From contig BDSL01000045.1 in the NCBI GenBank assembly GCA_003116995.1, forward strand, positions 666,836 through 730,835: a stretch of 64,000 nt of DNA, given 5' to 3'. The DNA is from Yamagishiella unicocca (Eukaryota; Chlorophyta; Chlorophyceae; Chlamydomonadales; Volvocaceae). How positions within the stretch are numbered: position 1 is the stretch's first letter; each line of letters opens with the position of its first letter. Below the pieces are notes generated by a model. That model was not told the origin of the DNA. It searched no databases and worked only from the letters and a program-made list of their open reading frames with translations. This document shows positions 11,135 to 23,103 of this stretch, piece after piece. The position numbers and the translations under genes were made by a program.

Positions 11135-14100
11135 ATGAACGCATCTGCAGTAGTGCTAGCAGCAACAGCAGTCAAGCCACGAGAAAAGCTAGGAACGAGT
11201 GCTTGTGGCGCCGGAGACAGGGGCTCTGCTGCGGCCGTCACTGCTCGCGTGCGGCGAGGAGCTGCCGCAGGCGGTGCGCTGCCCTCTGGCGCCTCGCCGA
11301 GGGCGGTGCTGGTGGTGCTGCTGGCGGTGTTCTCTCTGACGTGTGCATCGTCCAGAGCCGTGGCGGAAGCGACGGGAACGCCAGGTGCGTTGGGGCGCCA
11401 GCAGGGACACCACTGGGCCGCTTAGTGTATTAGATGTAGGGCCCAGATTTGCAGGAAAAGTAGGACGGAGCGGGTTTGGTCTCGGAGCGTCGGTGTCATA
11501 TTATGTAGCCTCCATGAAGGGTCGTGTTGTTGTTGTGACGGTTGCAGAATGGGTCGTGTGTGGGGTTGATGGACTTCATTCGCCAGGACGCAACGATATC
11601 ACTGCGAGTAGCTGGATCTGGGTTCTGACCGGCACGGCCTCCAATGACCACCTCCCAGCTGCCCTGCAGCTGCAGCCCTGCCTCACCCCCTGCCCCTTTG
11701 CCGGTGCGGGGTATCCATGCTGCCCCTGGGTCGGTCCATCACGGGCTTCCTCTCTGCCCCCCACTCCCTGCTCCTGCCGCAGTGCTAAGCCATTACCTCA
11801 CGCGCACCGACCAGCTCGCCGAAGCTACTGCCGACGTCGGCCTGCCAGCTGCACGTACCCAGTCGAGCCTTCCCGAGGCTCGCATCGATGGCATCCAAGA
11901 CTGGCGCGACGGCGCCACCAGCGCCACCGGCCCACATCGGCACCTGAACCAGCAGACAGCCGCAGTCACACAGCAGGCGCCAGCGCCTCCTCCTCCTCGT
12001 CCTCCACAGCCTCGTCCGCCCGCGCCACCACCACAGCCTCAGCAACAGCCACAGCAGGCCGCCGCGCCACCGCGTAATGGCTCCTCGTCCGCTCCCTTAC
12101 CGCCGCGGCCGCCATCCCCACAGCGCCCTCCGCGTCCTCCCCGGCCCCCCGCACCGCAGTGCGGCGCCACCCCGCTGAGGAAGCTGCCCACTGCGCTAGT
12201 CAGCCAGCAGGGGCTTCGGAGCTGCCCGCTGGTGGTGGGGTACTTAGTGCGGGCCCCGCATGGGCCGCCACCGCCGCCGGGACCCGCCGGCAGTAGCACC
12301 GCGGACGGCTCCGGGAGGCCGCCGCCGCCGCAGCAATCGGGGTCGGGAACCGGCGGCGCGGCCGGCGGCAACTCCTCGTCTGCTAGCCTGCCGGACAGCT
12401 CGCCGCTGTGCTCCTGGGCGGTACTCATGAACAACGGTCGGGTGAGGACGGCGGAGGCGGCAGCGGGGTGGTGTAGTGAGGAGCGCCGGGAGCAGGGGGG
12501 GTGCTTTTGATACAGGGGCGAGCACAAACCGTTAAGAGATACGTGTATGACGGGAGTGGCGGGGGAGGCCATCGATGGCAGGGAGCTGCCTAATGTGCGG
12601 AACCCAGGTCGCAAAAAGGGCTGGTCGAGGGGTGCTGTGAGGTTCTTGCCGCCCCGAGTTCTGCGCTTGTGCAATCAACCCCGCGCCCTCCACCTCCCCA
12701 ACACCGCCGTAAGCTGTAGAACGCAGCTCCAACCCACCCCTCCTCGTGGCGGCCCCACCCTGCTCCCCGCCCCGCCCGCGTCTCGTAACTCGCAGGAAAG
12801 CCTGTACGGCTGGCAGCTGGTGTGGCGCTTCAGCCGCTACTCGGCCTACCACACGGACAACGTAGAGGGGGCGGTGCTGGTGACCTCCGGTGCGAGGGTT
12901 GTGTGGGAAACCCGTGCACGCGTACAACTGCGCGCGGTGCGGTCCAGTGCGGGCGTGGGGGTTGCAAGGAAAACCCGTGCGGGCGTGGGGCTGGGGGCGT
13001 CGAGGGTGTCGAGGGTATCGTGGCCTGTGCCTGCACTGCAAGTCGCCTGCCAACTTCCAGGACCCAAATCCTCCAGCAGCAGGCTCGCGTGTACGCTCGC
13101 CCTCTCTCTCGCGCGCATGCTCGCCCTGGTCTCCGTTTCCTCGCCCCCACATCCAACCCCAACCACCTATCAGTTAGAACCAACCGCGCCTCCCTCCCAA
13201 CCGCCAACGTACGGCAGGTGACGGCTCGCCAGTGCGCGTCGTCAACTCCGGCGAGGCGACCTCCATTCCGCCCGACGGCGGCGCCACCAACTTCTCCATG
13301 TCTCTGCTTCCCAACACCTCCACCGCCGGCTGGTCCGCGGCCCCCCTGGAGTGGGCGGCCGTGTACGTCAACGGACAGCGCTGCGTGCAGCTGCCGTCCA
13401 GCAGCCTCGGGCTGCCCGCTTGCGGGCTGCCGTACGACCAGCTGGCGGCCGCGGCGCCGGGAGAGGAGCCAGGTGCGCGGTGCGGGCGGAGACTGGTGGT
13501 GGGGCAGGCGGCGGGGCTTCGGGTTGGGTCGGTGGGTCGGTGGACGTGCCGCACTGGCAGCGCTGGTGCGCTCGGCAGGTCGACGCCAATTATCAACTCG
13601 TACGGCGCTCCCTGCCCTGCATTTCGCTCTCCGGCCGTTGCGTTGCGCCGAACCTCAACCCCCGCCGCGGCAGCACCACCATCCCACCTGCAGCACACAC
13701 CAGCACAACGCTAAAACATCCCAGAACCAACATACACTCTGGGCTTCCTTCGGTAACTATTGGCGCCTCGCCCTGCCTCCGGATTCCTTGGTCTCATCGC
13801 GCTCAGTCTCCTTCGCGGCTCAGCTCAGCATATTTAAAACACACACACACCGTGATCAGCACATTACAGCAATCTCCCAAAGCAAAGCATCGTTGTAACA
13901 AGAGGGCTGGAGCCCTCCGCCACTCCCCCCCAGATGCTGACGCGCCGGCTGACGTGGCATGCGCCTCCGTCTTCTGCTGCGGCGACCTGGACCCGAGTGA
14001 CGACCCGGCCTCGGGCGACGGCGGCGGCGGAGGCCTGCAGGTGCTCTCCCCAGCCGGCTCCGACTCCGGAACCAGTACGACTCCCAGCATGGCCCCACCC

Positions 14101-17100
14101 CCCGACTCGTTCTCGCAGCTCAGCAACGCGCTGGCGCAGCTGACTGCCCTCCTGATGGGCTTGCTGCCGGCACCTAAGCCCGCAGGCGCCGCCGACGAAG
14201 CCCTGCCGCCCACACCGCAGCCGCAGCTCCCGCCACCGGCCGACGGCAGCGGCAGCGGCAGCGGCACGGTTCTGACGCCGGATGTGGTGGGCCGCCTGCA
14301 GGAGCTGCTGACGGCGGCGGCCGACGGCGCGGACGTCTCCGTGGAGCTTCTGGCGACGGTGCAGGACATCGTACACCAGGGAGGGTTCCACAACGCAAGC
14401 GCGGCCGGCGGCGGCAGCGGCGGCTCCGACCCCGCCAGCAACCTGGCCATGGTGCTGGACCAGCTGGCGGCGGTCATCAAGGCGCGAGCCCAGCCCCCCA
14501 AGCCGCCGTCGCCACCGTCGCCACCGTCGCCACCGTCGCCACCGTCGCCACCGTCGCCACCTTCGCCGGCGTCGCTGCCCGCAGCCGTCACCCCACCGCC
14601 GCCGCCTCCAGCCCCGGCGCCGGCACCGACGCCGAGCTACCCTGGCGGTAGCGTCCCCGGAGGCGGGCTGCCGCCGCTTATGCAGCAGGCGGCCGATAGC
14701 TACCTGCCGCCGCTGCGAGCACCACCAGGCAACAATGTGCCTGGCTCTGCGCCGGCCAAACTACAGGAGGCTGCTGCGCCGCCGCCGCCGCCGCCGGCTG
14801 CGCCGCCCCCAGCACTAGGCACGTCACCGAAGTCGCCGCCGGGCGCGCCTTCCGTCCCGTTACTGCCGCTGCCGGCCCCGCCGCTGCCGCCGCTGCCGCC
14901 GTCTTTGCCGCAGCCAGGCTCGCTGATTGTCCAGCTGCCGGGGGGCCGTACCAAGGCTGGCCCCGGGTCGACCAACAACACCGGCGAGGCTGATGGAGGC
15001 GGTGGCGCTGGCGCTGGCGAGGAGAAGGGAAGCAAGGTGGCGGTCGTGGCGTCGTCAGCGGCCGCCGGGGCGGCGGTGCTCGTGCTGGTGGTGGTGATCG
15101 CGGCCGTTGCGATGCGGGCGGCGCGGCGGCGGCGGCAGTTCGGCGACGTCGGCGGCAACCCGCCCAGCGCTAGCATCGGCGAGGGCCGGCTCCGGAAGGC
15201 ACTGGCGTCCTGGGGCATGTACGACAACAATGGCTGTGCTGCTCCCACCACCGCCAGCAGCGCATCTGCACCTGGTGACGGCGGCGCTGAGGATTTCGGA
15301 GCTGCTGTCGTCGCTGGTGCCGCCTCCGCTGCTGCTTCGGGGCCGACCCATGGGGGCAAGGGCTCGCCACCGCTCGACCAGGATGGAGGCACGTCCTCTG
15401 GCCGAGGCGCATCGTCGGCTGCCGCCGCCACTCTGGTGCTCAGCGCGCACAGCGGCAGCGGCGCCAACGGCGACGGCTACGCCTGCAGCGGCACCAGCGG
15501 CAGCGACGGCGGCGTCGCCGTCTACCCCGGCAGCGACGACTCCGCCGTACTGGCTCCCCCCGCCGGTGCGTCACTCTCAAGCGCTGCGGGCCCACCATTC
15601 TACGCGCCAGGCGTCAGTGGCAGCGGTGCTGGAAGTGTCGTACAGGTTCTCCTGGCGTCCAGCGCCTCCCTGCCGGTGCACACGGGCAGCCCGCGGGGCC
15701 CTGGCGCCGTCACCGGCGGTACGGCGGCACCCTCGCTGCACTCCAGCCCTGGCTCCTGGCCGCAAAGGTGGCGCCCGCAGCCGATGACGTGGGGCTCACG
15801 CGGCGGCGGCGGCGGTGGCGGCGGCGGCGGTGGGAACGGCGGCGGCGGCGGCCTCTCTGTCGGCGCCGCCGCCAGTCACCGCCGTGGCGGTGTCCGCGGG
15901 ATAACGCTGGGTGCGTTCCTGGCGTCGCATGGCATGTTGCCCTATGGGGCTGTAACCGCTGGCGGCGGTGGCGACGGCGACGGCGACGGCAACGGCAACG
16001 GCCACGGCGACGGCGGCGGCGATCTCGACATGCACGAGGTGGACACGGACGGTCCCGCCGCTGCCAGTGCCCCCCCAACTCGAATCCAGGCGGTCCCACC
16101 GCCGTCACAGCTGCGCGCGGCGCTGGGCCGAGCCCGCAGCGACTCCGCCGCCGCCGCGTCACAGCCGACCGCTGGGGGGAAGGCGAGGCCGCATGGGGGC
16201 AGTCCACTGGCGCTGCCGCTCAGCGCACTGCCGTCGACCCGCGGGACGGCCGCACCGGTGTCGCTGCCGCCTCACCTGGCGCTCAGCGTCTCCGCTGGCG
16301 CAGCGGCACCTGCTGGCTCATTCGTGTTGGAGCTATCCGCGGCAGCTGGGGGACCTGCCGGCGCCGCCGTCGCTGCCCAGCTCCAAGCCACGCGTTCATC
16401 TCCCGCGCTGCTGTTGGGCCGCCTGGCGCGAATCGCAGCAAGCGCCGCGGGGATAGGTGCCGGGGCCGCCGCCGCCGGCGCCGCGGCTTCTGGGGCCGGG
16501 GCTGGTGTCCGCGGCGAGTACGGGCCGGGCCATGGGCTTGGCCGGGGTAGCGCTGGGCTCTCTGCTAGCGTGGCCGAGGATGCTGACGCCGCAGAGCGGG
16601 GAACGGCGCAGGGCCGCCTCGAGCGCCGGACCATGGGCTTCAGCGCTGCTGCCACCATGAGCAACGCCGCCGCAACCAGCGCCAGTGCCGGCGGCTTGGG
16701 GACTGCCACCAGCAGGACCGGCCTTGCCGCCACCACCACCACCACCGCCGCCGCCACTGCCGCTGGCATCGGCGCAGCCATATGCGCTGGTAGAAGAGGC
16801 CGGACGCTGTCGTTCGCATCTGCGCCGCTGCAGGAGCACCGGCAGCAGCTGGGTCGCCGAGCGTCACCGGCAGCTGGGAGCGTAGCTGCGCCTGGCGGTG
16901 CGGGCTGCGGCGGCGGTACCGGGGGCAGCGGCGGGGGGGTGAAGGGCTTTCTGAGTGCCACCAGGGGTGGCGCCGAGGCCACAGCAACAGCCGCCGCGGC
17001 CGCGGCCGGAGCGGCTCCAGCTGCAGCGCTCGTAACGGGGCCGGTCGGCGGCGGCGCCAGCGGCGCAGGTGGCGATGGTTGTTCGGAGTCACCGAGTGAG

Positions 17101-20100
17101 TCCGCATCAAACGGCAGTGCGGCCGATGGCGCCAGCGCCAACCACAACGGCGCCACCAGCGCCGTCAGCAATGACAGTAGCAGTAACTTGAAAGGCCCGC
17201 TGCGCAGCAAGCAGGTAGGGTCGGTGCGTGGGTTGCTGGGGACGCTTGACGGCCTGGTTTAGGGGATGGGAGGTCTCTGTTGCAGGGGGGTGTCCGCGAC
17301 CTGCTTCTTCGTCAATAGCTTCGGCGCTAATTGCTTCTTGCTTCTGCTGCAAAAGCAGAAACTGGCTTAATCCCCTCCCTACCCGCCCTGACACGTGCTT
17401 CGGCCGCCGCCGTTGCCGTCGCCGCCCGATAGACGACATGGGTCGCCATCGACTTTGCGCGGGACGTGGTGTTGGAGCGGCGGATTGGTGCCGGAGCGTA
17501 CGGCACCGTGTACCGCGGCGTCTGGTCGGGGCGGCCGGTGGCGTGCAAGGTGGTGCCGCTGATCGACGGCGACGGCGGCTCGGTTTGCCCCAAGGCAATG
17601 GAGAGCATACGGCAGGAGGTGCAGGTGGGGCCGAGGCGCGAGAGGAGATGGGGCCGAAGTGCGGGAGGAGGTGGGGCCGAAGTGCGGGAGGAGGCGGGAG
17701 TAGGGATGAGGAGCGGAGAGTCGCCGTGTGGCAGCTGGTGGTGGATGATGCAGCTGGTGATGGTGGTGGGGGGTTTGTCTGCGGCGGCGCAGGAGGTGGT
17801 TGTGTGTATGTCATGACAGGGACCATAAATGGTACGGCATGACGCGACGGAACCCCCCTGTCGCCTCGCCCGCAGGTTCTGTCCCGACTCAGCCACCCGC
17901 ACATCGTCCAGTTCTACGGCGCCTGCCTCGCCCAGCCCCACGTGTGCATTGTGGAGGTGGGTGCGCGCTCGGACGGGGGGTGGGCGGGAGGAGCAGGGGC
18001 TGTATGCGGTAGGGGAGGAGGGAAGGCACCGAGCCAGGGGGGCCAAGGATGCGGCAGGGGAGGAGGAAGGCACCGAGCCAGGGGGGCCAAGGATGCGGCA
18101 GGGGAGGAGGGAAGGCACCGAGCCAGGGGGGCCAAGGATGCGGCAGGGGAGGAGGGAAGGCACCGAGCCAGGGGGGCCAAGGATGCGGCAGGGGAGGAGG
18201 AAGGCACCGAGCCAGGGGGGCCAAGGATGCGGCAGGGGGGGGGGGGGGGGGATGCGGCAGGGGAGGAGGGAAGGCACCGAGCCAGGGGGGCCAAGGATGC
18301 GGCAGGGGAGGAGGGAAGGCACCGAGCCATGGGGGCCAAGGATGCGGCTGGGGAGGAGGGAAGGCACCGAGCCAGGGGGGCCAAGGATGCGGCAGGGGAG
18401 GAGGGAAGGCACCGAGCCAGGGGGGCCAAGGATGCGGCAGGGGAGGAGGGAAGGCACCGAGCCAGGGGGGCCAAGGATGCGGCAGGGGAGGAGGGAAGGC
18501 ACCGAGCCAGGGGGCCAAGGATGCGGCAGGGGGTGAGGGAAGGCACCGAGCCAGGGGGCCAAGGATGCGGCAGGGGGTGAGGGAAGGCACCGAGCCAGGG
18601 GGCCAAGGATGCGGCAGGGGGTGAGGGAAGGCACCGAGCCAGGGGGCCAAGGATGCGGCAGGGGAGGAGGGAAGGCACCGAGCCAGGGGCTGGTCGCGAC
18701 CGTGTTTGCAGCGCGAGGATGCCGCCGGGACCTTCCCGAAAGCAGCGGAGTAGGATCTTGATTGGGCAATATTGGCTGGGGCTGCACCAACAGCCCTTTG
18801 GTTATTGCTGTGCACAGCCGACGAGGTCCCGCCCCCCTCCCGCCCCCCTCCCGCCCCCCTCCTGCCGCCCTCCTGCCGCCCTCCTGCCCCCCTCCTGCCC
18901 CCCTCCTGCCGCCCTCCTGCCGCCCTCCTGCCCCCCTCCTGCCGCCCTCCTGCCGCCCTCCTGCCCCCCTCCTGTCGCAGGAGCTGGCTGCGGGCGGGTC
19001 GCTGCACAACAGGCTGCACGCTAAGCGGCGGGGCACCACCGCCAGGCTGCACCCGCCCATGACGTACAGCGAGGTAGGCAAGCGGGAGCGTGCTGCCGGG
19101 CCGCCGCCGGGCGGGCTCCAGGACCAGTGAATGGGGAGCGCAGGAGCGCGAGGGAGGGAGGGGATGCAGGAGGTGTGGTGGTTGAGAGGAAACCCGTAGG
19201 TCGGCACTTAAGATGTAAGTAAAACCGACTCGGAAGAACATTAGGACGCGCGTTTATTTGCATGCTGGAGGACTTGGTGTCGGGAGACCCCGAGCTCCGA
19301 TCCCTCGATCCCTAAACCCTGAGCCCTGGATGGTTTGCCCAGAGCTTACGGGTTATTACGGCGTCAGTGCGGGTGGGTAGATGCTCCCGCGCCACTTCTT
19401 ACTGTTTCCTCAGCGGGCTGCAGCTACCCCAGCGGCTGCGGACTGCCACCGCCCCACTGCCACCGCCCCACTGCGCTGCCGCCTCACCGCCTGCCTCACC
19501 TCCTGCGCATCCTCCAGGTGCTGCGCCTGGGGCTGGAGGTGGCGAGCGCGATGGCCTACCTGCACCCACACGTGGTGCACAGAGGTGTGTGGCCGGGCGG
19601 CGGGGAGGGGACGCAGCAGGGCAATCGAACGGTGCGGCAGGTGGGGGAAGCCGCAGGTAGGGGAAGCCGCAGGTAGGGCTGGTTTCGGAGTCCCAGCGCG
19701 GCGCGCTGCGGCGTGCAGACCCGCTCCCCCATCATCGCATCGCCCCCGGGCCCCCGGTTCCTCTTCCATCCCCCGCGGCTCCCCTACGCCTAAAACCGCT
19801 ATCCTCGTTAACCCTGTAACCAGGGTCTTCTCGCTACCCCTCAATCCCGCTGACCCTCAATCCCGCAGACCTCAAGCCGCAGAACGTGCTGCTGGACGAA
19901 CATGGCAGAGCCAAGGTGTGCGACTTCGGTATCGCCAAGATCAAGGACCGCACGCTGCTGTCCACACGCAATGCCATGGCGGGCACACCCGCATACATGG
20001 TGCGGCGGCGGGGAGGGACGGGGAGGGGAATGGCGGGGAGGGGACGGGGAGGGGAATGGCGCTCCTCCAGGGGGGAGGCATGCGGAATTTGGCTGGGACC

Positions 20101-21196
20101 GAGCAGGAGAGATGACGATCGACGTGGAGGCATGAGTAATAGGGATGCTACGTACGTCCTGTTGCATGATTTGGTCCCCACACGACCGCACTGTGGGCTG
20201 CTGCGTTGAGCGGTGGGTAGCGGGCGCTGCGTGGGTCTTCCGCTTCGGGACTGCCCTGGGACGCGTGCCTGGCTGCCCTAATACAATAGCACCTTTCTTT
20301 GAAGCCCAGCCCAAAGCTTAATATCGTACGGGGAACCATCGCTATGTACCGCTTTGGCTTCATCGACTGTGGGTCTTACGCCGCCCCCACTGCGGCGGAT
20401 GGTCGCCCGCAGGCGCCGGAGCAGTTCGAGGGGCGGCCCGTCAGCGAGAAGGTGGACGTGTACGCGGTGAGAGCGCGGGGGTGGGTGGGTGGGAGCGGAA
20501 GAGCGCTGATGGCCAACAACGACACGTGCCTGCTGTACGGCGGTGCCCCTCCTCCCGCTAACACGTGCCTGCTGTACGGCGGTGCCCCTCCTCCCGCGGA
20601 CACGTGCCCCTTCTCCCACCCACCTGCGCAGTTCGGCATGACTCTGTACGAGTGCCTGACGGGGGAGCAGCCCTGGAGCGAGCTGCAGAACCCCATGCAG
20701 GTGAGTCCGGCGGAGGGAAAGGGGCCGGCGACCGCCGACGTGCAGGGTACGACCTGCGCCTATTCGTCTCTCCCTCCTCCTTCGCTCACTGCCTTGTCTC
20801 CCCCTGGGGGCAAACAAGACGCATCCAGCGTACCGCTGTACTGTACTGTGTCTTGCGTCCGGGCCCTTGAACAAGGAGTACCCTGGGCGCAACGTTGATC
20901 CCCGCCGCCCGCTCCCCGATCCCCGCCGCCTGCGGCCCGCTCCCCGCTCCCCGCCGCCTGGCGCCCGGCGCCAGGTCATTTTCGTGGTGGGCGTGCAGTG
21001 CCAGCGGCCTCCCCTGCCGCCCGCCACCCCCGCGGCGCTGGCGGAGCTCATCGCGGCCTGCTGGGCGGACAGCCCGGAGGAGCGGCCGGCCTTCGCGCAC
21101 ATCGTGCCATGGCTGCAGGGCGAGCTGGCGCTGGTGGCTGCGGGGCTGGCGTGGGGGCCATCAGGCCACCCCGAGCTGGGGCATCGCGCCAGCTGA
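11135..21196 (+). CDS. Transmembrane receptor-like protein kinase with SPP-stalked ectodomain
   Basis: Thirteen exons: 11135-11384, 11783-12441, 12796-12889, 13218-13472, 13934-17214, 17433-17624, 17876-17956, 18981-19073, 19518-19584, 19869-19999, 20413-20466, 20632-20700, 20975-21196. All phases match; total 5448 nt, 1815 residues. A hydrophobic signal-anchor (AVLVVLLAVFSLTC, 57-70) is followed by a Pro/Gln-rich stretch. A Cys-containing beta domain comes next (CSWAVLMNNGR, then WQLVWRFSRY, VRVVNSGEATSIPPDGG), resembling cellulose-binding-type folds. Then come a PPSPPS stalk and one membrane helix (about 786-815) with a basic stop-transfer RRRR. About 700 residues of Gly/Ala/Ser linker follow. 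The kinase domain (about 1525-1805) has GAGAYGTVYRG, VACK, HRDLKPQN, DFGIAK, GTPAYMAPEQ and DVYAFGM, so it looks catalytically intact and TKL-like. An in-frame upstream ATG at 10919 would add 72 residues. Ligand unknown. Confidence 0.85.
18010..18695 (+). repeat. ~45-bp G-rich minisatellite inside kinase intron 7
   Basis: About fifteen tandem units of roughly 44-46 bp with core aaggcaccgagccagggggg followed by ccaaggatgcggcagggg. It lies in the 1024-nt intron 17957-18980. Runs of G include one of about 14 near 18236-18250. The units carry repeated G-tracts on the coding strand. Confidence 0.95.
18831..18975 (+). repeat. Pyrimidine repeat before the exon-8 acceptor
   Basis: Tandem cctcctgccgcc / cctcctgccccc units (first as cccgcccccctc) leading to the acceptor tgtcgcag at 18973-18980. 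It serves as an unusually long polypyrimidine tract directly after the G-rich minisatellite. Confidence 0.9.
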
Positions 21197-21549
21197 CGAG
21201 CCGAGGGACGCGGCTGGGTTTTCCTTTCCTGATTAGGATTTTAGCGAGGACATTGCCGCATATAGGGCCAGTACCGCACGTATCCGGCTGGCCCGAGGCG
21301 GTGTACTAGCTGGGTGTTATCAAGTGGAGGTTCAGAGAAAACCTGTGGGCCGACGCGTAGAGGGGAAGATGTCTTTTTCCTGGGGGATGGCGGCGTGGTG
21401 AGAGGCGGGGAGGGTGCACTAACGGAGCAACGCGGTGAGGTAGTAGTACGTGTTGAGGGCGAGGGTGCGCGTCAGTCACTCGGAGCCTTGGCGCGTGATT
21501 TGCGAGAGCTGTCCTATAGACGCGAAGACGCAAGGCGTGCTGCGTTCAC
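21197..21549. other. Short convergent intergenic spacer
   Basis: 353 bp between the stop of the receptor-kinase gene and the stop of the minus-strand gene ending at 21550. No TGTAA signal or exon was recognised in it. Confidence 0.35.
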
Positions 21550-22849
21550 CTAGCTGGGGTGCGTGGTGCCGGCGCCGAAGGATTTCCGGCGCAGCATGAA
21601 GGCCCCTTTTTCGGGCCAGTTAGTTTGCACCACGAGGTTGGTTTCGGCGGCCAGGGGACAAGTGTATTCGCATATACCCCACCGTACCCCTAAGCGCAAT
21701 TCATGGCCTCAGCAGTGCGCATACAGCAGGTACGCCCTGCTCGCTACGACACGGCCCATGTGCGCTTACATACCGGGCCTAGCTAGCACCCTCATGAGGA
21801 GCTCGGCATCGAGCAGCACCAGGTCGTTCACTTCGGCCTTATGGAACGCATGTATCTGCCGCAGGCTACCTTGCTGCTGTCAGGGTTTTGCGGAGTACTC
21901 CTGCACAGCGTCCCGCACCGTGATCGAGCTACATCGACATGGATGTCCGTTTCAATACACTGACCTACCTTGGAAGCTGTCTTGCACGCCGCAGTCGCGT
22001 ATGTTGGGCACCGCCCCACATATGGAGCCTATGATCGTTTTTGTTATTATGAAGAATGTGCCAGCTACTGGTTATCGTGGGGATAATAATTGCCTGCTGG
22101 TGCTGACGTGCCTACCTACCTCCGTTTAGCAACCAACTGGCGGGGGTCTCATCTTTGCCTTTTTAGGGTTGGGTGTGAACTCGAGACCTCGGTATGAGGT
22201 GAGTCAGCAGGAGTACGGCCCGGTGGAGTTTTGCGCCAATGGGTTGACGAGTGACGTCTTGGATGTATGTGGCCGTAGGACTGACGAGAGAGCCGCAGGA
22301 GGGAGCGGCACGTGAAAGCTACTTTGTGTACGAGAAGGGGTGCATGGCGGCCAATGTGGTCCGAGTTCATGATTTTCTATAGCTGCTGTACGCTCAGTAA
22401 GTATTATGGAAAGGGTAAGCTAGGTAGGTGAGCTTTAGTTATTTCTCCTTGTTATCTATTGTATAGTACTGTGTAAGTCCATTGTACGTCGTTTTCACTG
22501 CCGTACGCCACCTGCACATACACACGCATGACACGCATGCACGGCGGGTTAACTCCCGGGTATCACGGCAGCCTCCGGATCCACCTCCTTCAGGCCCCCA
22601 ACCGTCTGCAGAGCGGCCTCCAGCCGCAAAAGCTCCGGAGCCACCACAGGCCGTAGACCTTCTACAGCCACCACCATCTGCACAATGTTGCCCCATGCAT
22701 GTTTACCAGCATCAGGTCGAGCCCCGCCTCCGCGGCCTGGTGTTCGCCTGCCAACCCCGAAATCCCCTCGGCCTCAGACTCCCCAGACTCCCCAACGGTA
22801 GTCGATACGTGTGAGTCGCCTATCAGTATGACGTCGATTGATGCTCAGT
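21550..22849 (-). CDS. Unidentified minus-strand gene, 3' exons resolved, 5' part uncertain
   Basis: The last three exons close in phase: 22028-21969 (APYVGRCPTYATAACKTASK), 21876-21774 (SLRQIHAFHKAEVNDLVLLD ..., donor G|GTATGTAAG) and 21689-21550 (ICEYTCPLAAETNLVVQTNW ... KGAFMLRRKSFGAG, stop TAG). Further upstream are coding-looking segments whose joins are less sure: around 22190-22300 (PTATYIQDVTRQPIGAKLHR), 22511-22452 (VAYGSENDVQWTYT), 22689-22567 (MVVAVEGLRPVVAPELLRLE) and 22845-22700 (DVILIGDSHVSTTVGESG ... GLDLMLVNMHG). The last two are in different frames, separated by an apparent one-base slip in a G run near 22693. No family recognised. The 5' end abuts the inverted-repeat element at 22850, so the gene may be truncated or simply have an intron there. 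Confidence 0.5.
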
Positions 22850-23103
22850 GTTTGCGAAAGCAGAGCCGCCAACACAGTTGCACATGCCGCAGGTTTTGCC
22901 CTCTACACCTTTTGTCACAGCAGGTTTGAGTGCGAAGCAGAGCAATTCTTAAGCAGCGTAGTACAGCCAAGTGCTGAGATGCAGCTATTCCAGCAGTGTC
23001 ATGCGGATCGTTTTGGGCAATTGCGACAGGCAGCATCAACCAAGCTGAACTCGTCTTGGCCATATACTGTAGTACTGCCGTGGCGACTCCGCTTTCGCAA
23101 AAG
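22850..23103. mobile_element. MITE-like element with terminal inverted repeats
   Basis: Ends are imperfect inverted repeats: left tttgcgaaagcagagccgcc at 22851-22870, and right, read on the minus strand, ttttgcgaaagcggagtcgc from 23102. About 254 bp, no ORF of note. Related sequence recurs at 38684-39025, 39117-39425 (same orientation) and 41585-41825 (inverted, one end missing). No clear target-site duplication was found. The size, inverted ends and dispersal fit a non-autonomous DNA transposon. Confidence 0.65.

Noticed and set aside
14450..17210. Long minus-strand and alternative plus frames opposite the kinase linker exon
   Set aside because: Low-complexity GC-rich sequence opens several frames; only the plus frame with the membrane helix and matching splice phases is supported.
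17327..19207. 626-residue minus-strand frame over the intron minisatellite
   Set aside because: It is produced by the repeat itself and is antisense to three kinase exons.
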